A stretch of DNA of 64,000 nt from Clostridium sp. Marseille-P2415 (GTDB lineage Bacteria; Bacillota; Clostridia; Lachnospirales; Lachnospiraceae), in assembly GCF_900155545.1 (NCBI RefSeq), contig NZ_LT732525.1, positions 99,463 through 163,462 of the forward strand, given 5' to 3'. Below the pieces are notes generated by a model. The model did no database searches, was not told the origin of the DNA, and worked only from the letters and a program-made list of their open reading frames with translations. This document shows positions 37,369 to 46,261 of the stretch, one piece after another (position 1 is the first letter of the stretch; every line of letters begins with the position of its first letter). Both the position numbers and the translations under genes were made by a program.

Positions 37369-38194
37369 GGCTTCCTCCTCTTCTGTCCAGTCGGGCCGCC
37401 AGGGCATTAAAGCCTTTGATGACAGCCAGGGTCACAACGATCATGATCAGGGAAATAACAGCGGCTCCATCCCAATCCCCCACACTCATGGCCCTCTGGT
37501 AAATAAAGGTGGACAGGACCATATTTTTATTGCCTCCCAGAAGCTGGGGCGTGGTATAAGCAGTCAGAGTTCCGGTAAACACCAGAATGCCTCCAACAAT
37601 AATTCCCGGCAGGCTCATAGGAAAGATCACCTTCATAAAAGCCTTGAACCGGTCTGCTCCCAGGCTCATTGCCGCCTCCATCATATCATCGCCGATATTT
37701 TCCATGACACCGGCCACAGTGACAATCATCAGAGGAAGAAACAGATACACAGAACCGATGATGATGGCAAAATCCGTATACAGCAGCTTCACAGGTTTTT
37801 CCGCAAATCCGGCTGCCATAAGGAATTTATTGATGATACCATTGCTTCCTAAAATATTGATCCAGGCAAAGCTCCGGATCACAGAATTGGTCATCATAGG
37901 GAAAATGGAAACAGACAGCAAAATCCCTCTCCATTTTTTCCTGCACCGGCTGATAAAATACGCGGTCGGAACCCCTGCGGCCATGCAGAAAGCCGTGGTA
38001 AGGAATGCAACCTTAACCGTTCTCACAAAAATCTTCCAGTAATACCCGTCCCGGAAAAATTCAACATAAGCGCTGAATGGATAGTCCCCGGTATGAAAAG
38101 ACGGGACCAGTACCTTCAAAAGCGGAAGGAACAGACACACTGCCAGAATCACAAGTCCCGGCACGATCAATACAAATGCACTACTCTTCTTCAT
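37361..38194 (-). CDS. ABC permease (PotB-like)
   Basis: A 277-residue permease, six membrane segments, EAA loop EAAMSLGADRFKAFMKVIFP. First gene of the importer-deaminase operon, read from the promoter at 38281-38309 and divergent from a LysR regulator. Ligand as discussed for the binding protein. Confidence 0.88.
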   Translation of the reverse strand: MKKSSAFVLIVPGLVILAVCLFLPLLKVLVPSFHTGDYPFSAYVEFFRDGYYWKIFVRTVKVAFLTTAFCMAAGVPTAYFISRCRKKWRGILLSVSIFPMMTNSVIRSFAWINILGSNGIINKFLMAAGFAEKPVKLLYTDFAIIIGSVYLFLPLMIVTVAGVMENIGDDMMEAAMSLGADRFKAFMKVIFPMSLPGIIVGGILVFTGTLTAYTTPQLLGGNKNMVLSTFIYQRAMSVGDWDGAAVISLIMIVVTLAVIKGFNALAARLDRRGGSHA

Positions 38195-38280
38195 CTCGAC
38201 CTCTCCATGCTTTCTTCACGTCATTCATTGTTTTCTCTTATAGTTATTTATAAGTATTATTAATTTATCTCTGTACTTTT

Positions 38281-38309
38281 ATTATAATTTATGATATACT
38301 GTACGTCAA
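38281..38309 (-). promoter_or_regulatory. Promoter of the importer-ade operon
   Basis: Minus-strand TTGACG (38304-38309), 17-base spacer and TATAAT (38281-38286). A plus-strand extended -10 (TGATATACT, 38292-38300) for the LysR gene lies inside the same spacer, so the two divergent promoters overlap, a layout typical of LysR-controlled operons. Confidence 0.78.
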
Positions 38310-38385
38310 ATACATATAATCTATATTTTTTATGCAGTAAAGCTATAGTAAGACACCATTCCCGATGCCAAAGGAGGAATCACTT

Positions 38386-39315
38386 ATGGAACTGAAAGAA
38401 GCAAGATACATCCTGGCCATTGCCAGACTGGGGAACATCAGCAAAGCAGCAGAGACTCTGTTTATCTCCCAGCCATCCTTAAGCAAATATTTAAAAAACT
38501 TAGAGCAGCAGCTCGGGACCCGCCTTTTTGACCGGATCGGAAGCGGGTACTTTCCCACTTACATCGGAGAGCGCTACATCCATTATGCAGAAAAGATCGT
38601 GGAATACGGCATGGAATGGGACATGGAATTCGATGATATTATGCACCGGAACCATGGCCGCCTAAACATTGCCATCCCCATTATGCTGGGAAACAGCCTG
38701 ATCGGCCCGACTTTAATGAAATTCCACCGGCTGTACCCCCATGTCACAGTCAACATGATGGAGGAAGTCAATTTTGTAGCCGAACACACCCTGACCGACC
38801 ATACCGTAGACTTAACCATTTACAACGTCCACGAGTTTCCAAACGATTTAGACTACCAGATCATCGGAAAGGAAGAAATCATACTGGTCTTATCCGCCAC
38901 AAACCCTCTGGTAAAAAAAGCTGTTCGGAAACAGGGGTTTCAATATCCATGGATCGATTTAAGCCTGCTTCACCAGGAACCTTTTATCCTTCTCTTTCCG
39001 GACCAGAATACAGGCGGGCTTGCCCTGAAGCTCTTTGAAGATTACGGGATGGAACCAAATGTCCTTCTCCACACCCGAAACAGCGAAATGTCCATCCGGC
39101 TGGCCATGGAAGGCCTGGGGGCAGCCTTTGCCCCGGAAAGCTATTACCACTATTTAAAAACCCGGGAACCCAAGGCCTCGGTCTGTCTTTCCGTCGGGAA
39201 AGAAAAAATTGAAAACACCCTCATAGCCGCCTACCAGAAAAACCGCTATCTCCCCAAATACGCCAAAGCCTATCTGGATATACTGGCAGAATATTACGGA
39301 ACCCGGCGAAAATAA
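38386..39315 (+). CDS. LysR-family transcriptional regulator
   Basis: About 309 residues: N-terminal winged HTH (AARLGNISKAAETLF-like segment, ISQPSLSKYLKNLEQQLG) and a C-terminal effector-binding domain (RLNIAIPIMLGNSLIG onward). AAAGGAGG precedes the ATG at 38386. It is divergent from the importer-ade operon, which it most likely controls in response to the imported compound. A strong terminator follows. Confidence 0.9.
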   Translation: MELKEARYILAIARLGNISKAAETLFISQPSLSKYLKNLEQQLGTRLFDRIGSGYFPTYIGERYIHYAEKIVEYGMEWDMEFDDIMHRNHGRLNIAIPIMLGNSLIGPTLMKFHRLYPHVTVNMMEEVNFVAEHTLTDHTVDLTIYNVHEFPNDLDYQIIGKEEIILVLSATNPLVKKAVRKQGFQYPWIDLSLLHQEPFILLFPDQNTGGLALKLFEDYGMEPNVLLHTRNSEMSIRLAMEGLGAAFAPESYYHYLKTREPKASVCLSVGKEKIENTLIAAYQKNRYLPKYAKAYLDILAEYYGTRRK

Positions 39316-39362
39316 AAAGGTAAAAAGCATTCTGCAAAACAACAGAATGCTTTTTACCTTTA
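39316..39362 (+). terminator. Terminator of the LysR gene
   Basis: AAAGGTAAAAAGCATTCTG pairs with CAGAATGCTTTTTACCTTT over an 8-base loop. The A- and T-rich arms would work in both directions, also ending transcription from the minus-strand gene at 39388. Confidence 0.88.
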
Positions 39363-39387
39363 ACAATTTTTCGTATTTTATGTATGT

Positions 39388-39867
39388 TTATAAAATTACA
39401 GCGAGACCAATAAGAGCTATCAAAACCTGAATGACAATGCAAAGAACTAAGACAGCCGTACAGACCGCCAATGGGTTCTTGCTTTTCGGAGATATGGATT
39501 TCATAATAATAAACATTCCTCCAAATAAACCAGCCAGGATCCCAAACGCTCCGCTTAAGAACCAGCCACTGATGATTAACGCTATGGCAAACCCATGGGC
39601 CCAGCCCGGCATGCTGCTAAGCGGAACATATGGCTTTTTTGAATTTAAATAAACATCATCAACCGCCAGATCCACTTTTGAACCGATTGCCGTAAGATGC
39701 AGTGTTTTTCCTTCCAGCTCAATCGGCTCATCAAATAACTGGATGAACCAGCTCGTGTTTTTAACAGGAGTAGAAACACCATCTACGACCTTACGCCTCT
39801 TTAAGACACCTGGTTTATAGGCAATCTCATGTGTACTGCCGTCAATTGTTACCTTCCATTTCTTCAT
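39388..39867 (-). CDS. Unknown protein: beta-rich N-terminus plus three membrane segments
   Basis: About 159 residues. Residues 1-85 look soluble and strand-rich, with a pattern of short IDG/VDG turns (KKWKVTIDG, KVVDGVSTPV, LAVDDVYLN) that recalls lipid- or sugar-facing sandwich domains such as FAIM-like folds; this is only a pattern resemblance. Three hydrophobic segments follow (about 90-108, 110-125, 133-157). The start at 39867 has GGAGG eight bases upstream. It is downstream of the SGNH-like gene by about 40 bases and may be co-transcribed. Function unknown. Confidence 0.6.
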   Translation of the reverse strand: MKKWKVTIDGSTHEIAYKPGVLKRRKVVDGVSTPVKNTSWFIQLFDEPIELEGKTLHLTAIGSKVDLAVDDVYLNSKKPYVPLSSMPGWAHGFAIALIISGWFLSGAFGILAGLFGGMFIIMKSISPKSKNPLAVCTAVLVLCIVIQVLIALIGLAVIL

Positions 39868-39908
39868 GCATATTTCCTCCAAAAATTTTAATATATCAAA
39901 TAACTGAG

Positions 39909-40754
39909 TTATTTGATACCTGCTGCAACTAATTGAATCTTCGCTGCCGTCTGCGCATCTAAACCGGCAAGATAACCGAGCCCCTCCGGTGACTGATCAT
40001 ATAAAACCTTATACAAAACACATGCGGTAAGATAAGTGCCCGCAGGCGATGGATGATTCATATCTTCATCCCAAAGCTCAATTTCCGGATAGCTGTCCGT
40101 ACACCGCATGAACGCGATTCCTGCCGGTGCCAGCATGGCATCCAGTTCATTGGCAATGCTCATATAATTCTGTGCCATTTGTGTTTGCATTTCTTCTCTT
40201 GTGTTCTTTAATTCCAGACCTAACAGATTGAATGAGTATCCTTCTTTATAAGCCCACGTCATGAGAAAAACAGATTCCCCCTTTGCGTTCCGGATCATGC
40301 TGTCAAGCGTCCTTGCGGCAGGGTACATGGATTCTTCCGCCCCCATTGCAGCGATACCGCTCTGCTCCTGCAAAATCACATAATCCCAATTGTAATTTTT
40401 CAGTGCATCGTACACCTGCGCCCCCATTTCATCCGTCTCATCTGCAAAATATTCAAGACGGTAAGAGCCTTCTGTGAGTTCATACACATCCGGAACGAAT
40501 CCTCCGCTCTGGCTTAAATACATAAATACTGTCGGAAGATCGTTAACATACGTCATGCTGTTTCCTAAAAACAGAATGGCCGGGTCTGTTTTTACCTGTA
40601 CCGGTTTTTTTAAATTTAACTCCTGATCAAAATCCATCACCTGGATTTTTTCACCCTTTAATGCATTGGCGATTAAAAAATACCCGGCTATAAAAATAAT
40701 AACCAGAACTGCCAGGAAACCTATTATTACCTTTTTTAATTTTGAACTTTTCAT
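39909..40754 (-). CDS. Membrane-anchored SGNH/GDSL-like hydrolase
   Basis: A 281-residue protein with an N-terminal membrane anchor (about 8-30) and an extracytoplasmic domain. SGNH-type features: block I FLGNSMTYVND with Ser, block III-like YVILQEQSG, and the block V pair in DMNHPSPAG, giving a Ser-His-Asp arrangement. Such enzymes remove acyl or acetyl groups from surface glycans or lipids. The substrate is unknown and no glycan genes are adjacent. Confidence 0.72.
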   Translation of the reverse strand: MKSSKLKKVIIGFLAVLVIIFIAGYFLIANALKGEKIQVMDFDQELNLKKPVQVKTDPAILFLGNSMTYVNDLPTVFMYLSQSGGFVPDVYELTEGSYRLEYFADETDEMGAQVYDALKNYNWDYVILQEQSGIAAMGAEESMYPAARTLDSMIRNAKGESVFLMTWAYKEGYSFNLLGLELKNTREEMQTQMAQNYMSIANELDAMLAPAGIAFMRCTDSYPEIELWDEDMNHPSPAGTYLTACVLYKVLYDQSPEGLGYLAGLDAQTAAKIQLVAAGIK

Positions 40755-40994
40755 ACTCCCGCCTTTAACTATTTATTTATGAAATATATCGGCTAGAATT
40801 AAGCAAACAATAGAAATTATTTCGTTATTTTGTGAAATTTGGTAATTTCTACTAATTTATACAATAAATTATAATTTCATGGTATCATTAAATGCCATAA
40901 ACTCCCGGAAGCGATTTTACAAAACTTAAAACGACAGCTTATGAAATTAATTATTCCAGCACCAGGAAATGGATGCAGCTTATTAAAAAAATGC
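40755..40994. other. Intergenic stretch without recognised gene
   Basis: About 240 AT-rich bases between the SGNH-like gene and the lar terminator. It should hold the minus-strand promoter of the SGNH-like gene; no clear hexamer pair with good spacing was identified. Confidence 0.4.
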
Positions 40995-41027
40995 AGAAAA
41001 AAAGCGCGGCAGACCGCCGCGCTTTTG
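40995..41027 (-). terminator. Terminator of the nickel-lar operon
   Basis: Minus-strand AAAAGCGCGGC pairs with GCCGCGCTTT over a 5-base loop and is followed by TTTTTTTC. It lies 12 bases after larE. Confidence 0.92.
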
Positions 41028-41038
41028 TAACAAACAGA

Positions 41039-41869
41039 TCAGGAAACGAGTTCTATCCCCGCGTCCATACTGCCGGACCGGAACCCCTCCAAATCCATGG
41101 TGATGTAGGAAAATCCCAATTCCTTTAAAAAGGAAGTAATTTCCCTGCTCTTTTCAAGCAATGTCCCCATAGCCTCCCGGTCCACTTCGATCCGGACGAT
41201 GTCCTTATGAAGCCTTAAGCGCACATTTCCCTTCACCAGGGATTTTATATACTCCTCCCCTTGCCCGATGCGTCCAAGGACCTCATAGTCGATCTCCGTA
41301 TTATAAGGGAGCCGGGTTGCCATACATGGTGCGGAAGGCCTGAAAGCCACAGAGATTCCATACCACGCGGCCAGCTCCTTCACCTGGGCTTTCGTTATGT
41401 GCAGTTCTGCCAGAGGGCTTATGATCCCAAGTTCTTTTAAGGCTTTGATTCCCGGCCGGTAAACATGGTGGTCATCCTCATTGGTGCCATCCATAATGGT
41501 ACGGATGTTCATTTCCGCCGCAAAACTTTTAAGAGACTGGAAAAGCTTCTTCTTGCAAAGATAGCACCGGTTTACAGGATTAAGGCGGATTTCTTCCTGT
41601 TCCAGTTCATTGACGGAGATCACCTTGTGGATTCCTCCCAGTTCCTTTGCAACTCTGGCCGCAATCTCCAGATCACAGGACGGATGAAGGCGGCTGTCAA
41701 AGGTTACCGCATAAACCTTTTTTCCCGTCTTTTCTGCCGCATTTGCTGCTGTTTTCAACAGCAGGCTGGAATCCACTCCCCCGGAAAAAGCCAGACAGAT
41801 ATCCTCTTTGGCATACTCCGCCATCACCTGTTCCAGCTGCGTTTTTGCAATATTCATCTTTTCTTCCAT
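41039..41869 (-). CDS. larE: ATP-dependent sacrificial sulfur transferase LarE
   Basis: A 276-residue PP-loop enzyme (SGGVDSSLLL, about 26-35). LarE adds sulfur to the adenylated pyridinium dicarboxylate precursor of the nickel-pincer nucleotide, in the best studied enzyme giving up a cysteine sulfur. The matching region here, RPSAPCMATRLP, retains a Cys. It overlaps larC by 16 bases. With larB and larC it completes the biosynthetic set; the lactate racemase larA is not in the window. Confidence 0.92.
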   Translation of the reverse strand: MEEKMNIAKTQLEQVMAEYAKEDICLAFSGGVDSSLLLKTAANAAEKTGKKVYAVTFDSRLHPSCDLEIAARVAKELGGIHKVISVNELEQEEIRLNPVNRCYLCKKKLFQSLKSFAAEMNIRTIMDGTNEDDHHVYRPGIKALKELGIISPLAELHITKAQVKELAAWYGISVAFRPSAPCMATRLPYNTEIDYEVLGRIGQGEEYIKSLVKGNVRLRLHKDIVRIEVDREAMGTLLEKSREITSFLKELGFSYITMDLEGFRSGSMDAGIELVS

Positions 41870-43113
41870 GATTTTTCAGCCTCTTCCCTTATTTTACAGT
41901 ATACGGTCTGGTAATCCAGCCCGTTCTGCATGCACAGCCTTCTGACACTTTCAAATTCCGGATAAAAGAACACTCTGTCTTTATGAGCACAGACCTTTAC
42001 CTCCGCCTCTCCGAAATCCGTTCCGATTTTCTTTTTCTCCCGGCTTAGAATGGTTCTGGTAACCGGATATCTTCTCACTCCTATGGTGGTGGTCTGAAGG
42101 AACAGGATATCTTCCATCCTGCTTACATCCTCTTCCCGGCAGATCAGGGCAAGCATATAGGCCGGCCGGTTCTTTTTCATATAAACAGGCGTATCCCATA
42201 CATCGGCGGCTCCTGCCTCCAATAAGGACTCCATGGCAAACCCCAGTGCTTCTCCGCTGCAGTCGTCGATGTTGGCTTCCAAAACCCACATCTGCTCTCC
42301 TGATTCCTCCGTTTCTTCCAGGATCATCGCCCGCAGTACATTGGCCTGCTTAAAGTCTTTTTTCCCGGCTCCGATTCCTGTCTTTAATATCCGGCATGAA
42401 GCTGGAAGGCCTTCCCTGGTGCGGAGGGCTGCTGCTATGGCCGCTCCGGTGGGAGTCACCATCTCCCCCTCATTTTCCGTAAGCTTAAGCTTCAATCCAT
42501 AGGCTGATGCTATGTTTACCGTGGCCGGTACCGGCACCGGAATGACTCCATGCCGGCATCGGACGCTGCCGGATCCTTCCGCCAGAGGGGATACCACGAT
42601 TTCGTGAAGCCCAAGATTGTCCACACAGACCGCAGCGCTTATGATATCCACGATGGAATCAATGGCTCCCACCTCATGAAAATGGACCTCTTCCACCGGA
42701 ATGCCATGTGCCTTTGACTCGGCTTCTGCCACAATCTCAAACATCCGTTTCGCCATCTTTTTCACCCGGCCGTTGGAATCCAGCCTGTCAATGATGGCAT
42801 AAATATCAGAAAGACCGCGATGAATATGGCCGTGATCATGGCCGTGGCTGTGATCATGGCTGTGAACATGGCCGTGGCCGTTGTCATGGCTGTTATCATG
42901 CTCATGTACTTCTTCTTCCAGATGTACGTTAAAATCATAAGCATCCAGCCCGCATTTTCTGGTTCTTCCAAAGTGGAGATGATAACCGTCAACCCCCAGG
43001 CTGTCAAGGGCCCTTGTGAGTACCTCCTTATCCGCCCCCAGATCCAGAAGGGCTCCTACCGTCATATCTCCGCTGATTCCTGAATTACACTCCAGATACA
43101 GTATTTTTCCCAT
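41854..43113 (-). CDS. larC: Nickel-pincer cofactor insertion protein LarC
   Basis: A 419-residue single-frame LarC, the CTP-dependent nickel insertion enzyme. The N-terminal half starts LYLECNSGISGDMT and contains a long His-rich segment (about residues 72-100, with alternating His/Asp/Gly) suited to nickel storage or delivery; the C-terminal half holds VLEANIDDCSGE and the LarC2-like domain. In Lactobacillus plantarum the two halves are joined by a programmed frameshift; here they are continuous. It begins one base after larB. Confidence 0.93.
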   Translation of the reverse strand: MGKILYLECNSGISGDMTVGALLDLGADKEVLTRALDSLGVDGYHLHFGRTRKCGLDAYDFNVHLEEEVHEHDNSHDNGHGHVHSHDHSHGHDHGHIHRGLSDIYAIIDRLDSNGRVKKMAKRMFEIVAEAESKAHGIPVEEVHFHEVGAIDSIVDIISAAVCVDNLGLHEIVVSPLAEGSGSVRCRHGVIPVPVPATVNIASAYGLKLKLTENEGEMVTPTGAAIAAALRTREGLPASCRILKTGIGAGKKDFKQANVLRAMILEETEESGEQMWVLEANIDDCSGEALGFAMESLLEAGAADVWDTPVYMKKNRPAYMLALICREEDVSRMEDILFLQTTTIGVRRYPVTRTILSREKKKIGTDFGEAEVKVCAHKDRVFFYPEFESVRRLCMQNGLDYQTVYCKIREEAEKSWKKR

Positions 43114-43114
43114 T

Positions 43115-43867
43115 TTATCTTACCGCCAATCGATTGATTTGTGTTGCCAGATACCCTGCCCCATAGCCGTTGTCAATGTTAACAACGGAAATCCCATTCG
43201 CACAGGAATTTAACATCGTAAGAAGGGCGGACAGCCCATGAAAGCTGGCTCCGTAACCCACTGAGGTAGGAACCGCAATGACCGGACATTCCGCCAGTCC
43301 CGCGATCACGGTGCCCAAAGCGCCTTCCATGCCGGCCACTGCGATGATGCAGTTGGCCTTGCCGATCCGGTCCCTCTGGGATAAAAGCCGGTGAATGCCG
43401 GCCACCCCCACATCAAAGATCCGGTCCACATAACAGCCGAAAAATTCTGCTGTCTGGGCCGCCTCCTCCGCGGCCGGAATATCGGCCGTTCCTCCGGTGC
43501 ATACCGCAACACAGCCCTTTTTCTCTTTTCCGGGCCGCTCCACCTTTAAAATCCTGGATATGGGGTCATATTGAACCTCCGGCACAACACCCTTTACCAA
43601 TTCAAACTGCTCCCCTGAAGCTCTGGTCCCCAGCACTTCACCGTCTCTTTCATGGAACTTTTTATATATTTCCACCAGATACGGATCCGGCTTTCCCTGG
43701 CAGAAAACCGTCTCTCCAAATCCGGAGCGAAGTGCCCGGTGATGGTCCAGTTTCGCATAGCCCAGATCTTCATAGGGAAGATCCTTTAACAGCTGTTCCG
43801 CCTTTTCGATCTCCATTTCACCGGATTTAACCAGGCTCAGCATATTTCTTATATCCACAATCTCCAC
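43115..43867 (-). CDS. larB: Nickel-pincer cofactor synthase LarB
   Basis: A 250-residue protein with the C-terminal AIR-carboxylase-like domain (VCTGGTADIPAAEEA, GMEGALGTVIAGL, PTSVGYGA) that carboxylates and hydrolyses nicotinic acid adenine dinucleotide to start the pincer pathway. The N-terminal segment has the LarB signature DHHRALRSGFGETVFCQGK. First lar gene, ten bases after the last ABC ATPase gene. Confidence 0.93.
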   Translation of the reverse strand: MEIVDIRNMLSLVKSGEMEIEKAEQLLKDLPYEDLGYAKLDHHRALRSGFGETVFCQGKPDPYLVEIYKKFHERDGEVLGTRASGEQFELVKGVVPEVQYDPISRILKVERPGKEKKGCVAVCTGGTADIPAAEEAAQTAEFFGCYVDRIFDVGVAGIHRLLSQRDRIGKANCIIAVAGMEGALGTVIAGLAECPVIAVPTSVGYGASFHGLSALLTMLNSCANGISVVNIDNGYGAGYLATQINRLAVR

Positions 43868-43876
43868 CCCTTCCTC

Positions 43877-44500
43877 TTACTGTTTCCCGTCCAGCCGGAC
43901 CCTTCTTGTACACACGCGGTTTAAAAGTCCTTCGGAATGGCTTACCACCATCATACCGATGCCACGCTTCTTTGCTTCCTCCACGAGGAAATTCCAGATC
44001 TGGCTCTGGGTGATCAAATCCAGCATGGTGCTGATCTCATCTGCAAGCAGAAACCTGGTTCCCGCTCCCAAAGCCCTGGCAATGCAGAACCTCTGCAGCT
44101 CACCTCCGGAAACCTCGGAAGGATACCGGTTCAGCCAGTCCGGCTCAATGCCCAGTCCTTCTATCACCCGTTTTTCCACTCTGTCACCCTCTTTTAAGAC
44201 TTCTTTCAGCCGAAGCCTGGGGTTTACAGAGGCCTCCGGATGCTGCCAGATCATCTGAACCGGGCAGTACCCGTGATAGGAAGAAAGTGGTTTCCCGTCA
44301 AGAAGCACTTCCCCGCTGTCCGGCTTTTCATATCCCGCCAGGATCTTACAGCAGGTGGTCTTCCCAAAACCGCTGGGAGCAGAGAGCCCAAGGCGTTCGC
44401 TGTTATCCAGGTACATGCTGAAATGATTTAATATCTGCCTGTTTCCATTCTCATACCGAAATGATAAGTCGATTGCTTCCAGTCTCACCTTATTTCTCAC
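43877..44500 (-). CDS. Nickel/peptide-type ABC ATPase (NikE-like), short
   Basis: A 207-residue ATPase, shorter than most NikE/OppF proteins because it lacks the C-terminal oligopeptide-transporter extension. Walker A is SAPSGFGKTT, with Ala where Gly is usual at the first position; signature VSGGELQRF, Walker B LLADEIST and switch VVSHSE are present. It overlaps the preceding ATPase by 11 bases. Second ATPase of the putative nickel importer. Confidence 0.85.
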   Translation of the reverse strand: MRNKVRLEAIDLSFRYENGNRQILNHFSMYLDNSERLGLSAPSGFGKTTCCKILAGYEKPDSGEVLLDGKPLSSYHGYCPVQMIWQHPEASVNPRLRLKEVLKEGDRVEKRVIEGLGIEPDWLNRYPSEVSGGELQRFCIARALGAGTRFLLADEISTMLDLITQSQIWNFLVEEAKKRGIGMMVVSHSEGLLNRVCTRRVRLDGKQ

Positions 44501-45425
44501 CCGCCTTTATGCACCGCACCATTCCTCCGCGAAAGCTGCGGTACTCTATCTCTTTCCGGCACTGCTCCTCCGACTTTTCACACCTGGGTGCATAGGGACA
44601 GCCGGAAGACCGGTCCTTTGCATAAGGCTGACTCCCTGCTGCCGCCAGAAACCCATGCTCCGGCATAGCCCGGTAGAGCGCTCTTGAATAAGGATGGCGG
44701 AGATCCTCTTCTTTTTTAAAATCAGAGGCAGCCGCTTCCTCCACGTTAGTTCCGGCATAGAATACCACAATCCGGTCCGCAATTTCAAGAGCCAGTTCCA
44801 GATCATGGGTGATGAGAAGCACTCCGGCCCCTTCATCCGCGATTTCCCGGAAATGGGACAATACCCGCTTCGCAATATCAATGTGCAATCCCGGCGTCGG
44901 CTCATCTGCTATCACCAGACCGGGCCGCTCCATGACCGCAGTGGAAATCAGTATCCTTCTGGTCATTCCTCCGGACAGCTCAAAGGGATACAGCTTTTCC
45001 GCGGACTCATCAAGGCCATAGCGTTTCAGCACTTCCTGGCTCTTTTTCCTGCTTTCTGCATCCTTTTTCCCTTTCCGGATCTGAGGCCCTGCCTTCATCA
45101 ACGGATCCAGATAGGAAACGCTCTGAGGTACCAGAACGATTTCCTTTCCCCGCAGCTGTTTCATCCTTTTTTCCGTAAGCAGTTCCCCATAATAGGAAAT
45201 TTCTCCGGTCCATGCCGCATTATAGGGCAGGATCCCCATGACCGCATGTGCCAGCAGGCTCTTTCCCGAGCCGCTGGAACCTACTACGGCTACCAGCTCC
45301 CCTTCCTCCACATTTAAGCTTAAGTCTTTGATGGCGGGAAGGATTGTCTGATGAAAGCCCCGTTCATACTGGGTAAATGATACCGACAAATGTCTGATTG
45401 ACAGAACCGTTTTTTTCTCTTCCAT
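44490..45425 (-). CDS. Nickel/peptide-type ABC ATPase (NikD/OppD-like)
   Basis: About 311 residues from an ATG at 45425 with GGAGGGAT upstream; the frame continues upstream without support. Walker A GSSGSGKS, signature LSGGMTRRI, Walker B LVIADEPT, switch ITHDLE, and the C-terminal Opp extension with CPYAPRCEKSEEQC, whose Cys residues can bind a cluster in some relatives. First ATPase of the importer. Confidence 0.88.
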   Translation of the reverse strand: MEEKKTVLSIRHLSVSFTQYERGFHQTILPAIKDLSLNVEEGELVAVVGSSGSGKSLLAHAVMGILPYNAAWTGEISYYGELLTEKRMKQLRGKEIVLVPQSVSYLDPLMKAGPQIRKGKKDAESRKKSQEVLKRYGLDESAEKLYPFELSGGMTRRILISTAVMERPGLVIADEPTPGLHIDIAKRVLSHFREIADEGAGVLLITHDLELALEIADRIVVFYAGTNVEEAAASDFKKEEDLRHPYSRALYRAMPEHGFLAAAGSQPYAKDRSSGCPYAPRCEKSEEQCRKEIEYRSFRGGMVRCIKAGEK

Positions 45426-45436
45426 TCCGATCCCTC

Positions 45437-46261
45437 CTACTGATGTGCAAAGCCAGGGTCCATGAGCCGGCCTATGATATTTCCCGTAAAATGAAACAGC
45501 AAAACAACAACTACCAGAAACAGCCCGGGAAACAATGCCAGCCACCATCTTCCCATGGCCAGATATTTCATGCTTTCCGACAGGATCACACCGATGGCGG
45601 GCTGCTCCGGAGAAAGTCCGAAGCCCAGAAACGTAATGCTGGCCTCATGAAGGATGGCATGGGGAAACAACAGCACCAGACCCACAAAAAGCTGGGGGAT
45701 TATGTGGGGCGTCATATGCTTTATGGCTATTTGAAACCGCCCGTGGCCAAGCTTTTCTGCAATCTTTATGTACTGGCTCTCTTTCAGCTGCAGGACTTCC
45801 CCCCGGATGACCCGCGCCAAAGAAGTCCAGTGAGTCATGGAAATCCCCACCACTACACCCCGAAAGCCTTTTCCCAGTGCAAAGGATATGAGAACCAGTA
45901 AAAGGATGTGGGGAATTCCCATAACCAGATCAGTGAGACCGGACACAAATCCATCTGCCGCCTTCCCCATGGTCGCCGCAAAGAGTCCCAGAAGAAAGGC
46001 CATACCTGCGCTGACCCCCGCGGTCAACAGGCCGATCCGGATGCTCATGGAAAGACCGGTCACGGTCCGGGCGAACATATCCCGGCCCATCCAGTCCGTG
46101 CCAAAAGGATAGGAAAAACAAGGCGGCAGGTTCTTTCTGGAAAAATCAGCAGCCAGGGCTTCTTCCCTGTGAAGCTGTCCGGCAATGGTCATCGCTGCCA
46201 GAAAGACAACGGAAAATACCAGAAGACCTATCATAGTCTTTCGACCATTCCATTGTTTCAT
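45437..46261 (-). CDS. Nickel/peptide-type ABC permease (NikC/DppC-like)
   Basis: A 274-residue permease with an N-terminal segment (about 9-28), then the conserved HPFGTDWMGRDMF-like motif (here YPFGTDWMGRDMFAR) and five further segments with the loop near ESQYIKIAEKLGHGRFQ that contacts the ATPase. It overlaps the NikB-like gene by four bases. Confidence 0.88.
   Translation of the reverse strand: MKQWNGRKTMIGLLVFSVVFLAAMTIAGQLHREEALAADFSRKNLPPCFSYPFGTDWMGRDMFARTVTGLSMSIRIGLLTAGVSAGMAFLLGLFAATMGKAADGFVSGLTDLVMGIPHILLLVLISFALGKGFRGVVVGISMTHWTSLARVIRGEVLQLKESQYIKIAEKLGHGRFQIAIKHMTPHIIPQLFVGLVLLFPHAILHEASITFLGFGLSPEQPAIGVILSESMKYLAMGRWWLALFPGLFLVVVVLLFHFTGNIIGRLMDPGFAHQ

Noticed and set aside
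41854-43113. Programmed frameshift inside larC
   Set aside because: The frame is continuous for 419 residues and includes both LarC halves, so no frameshift is needed.
44694-45317. 207-residue plus-strand frame
   Set aside because: Antisense shadow of the NikD-like ATPase.
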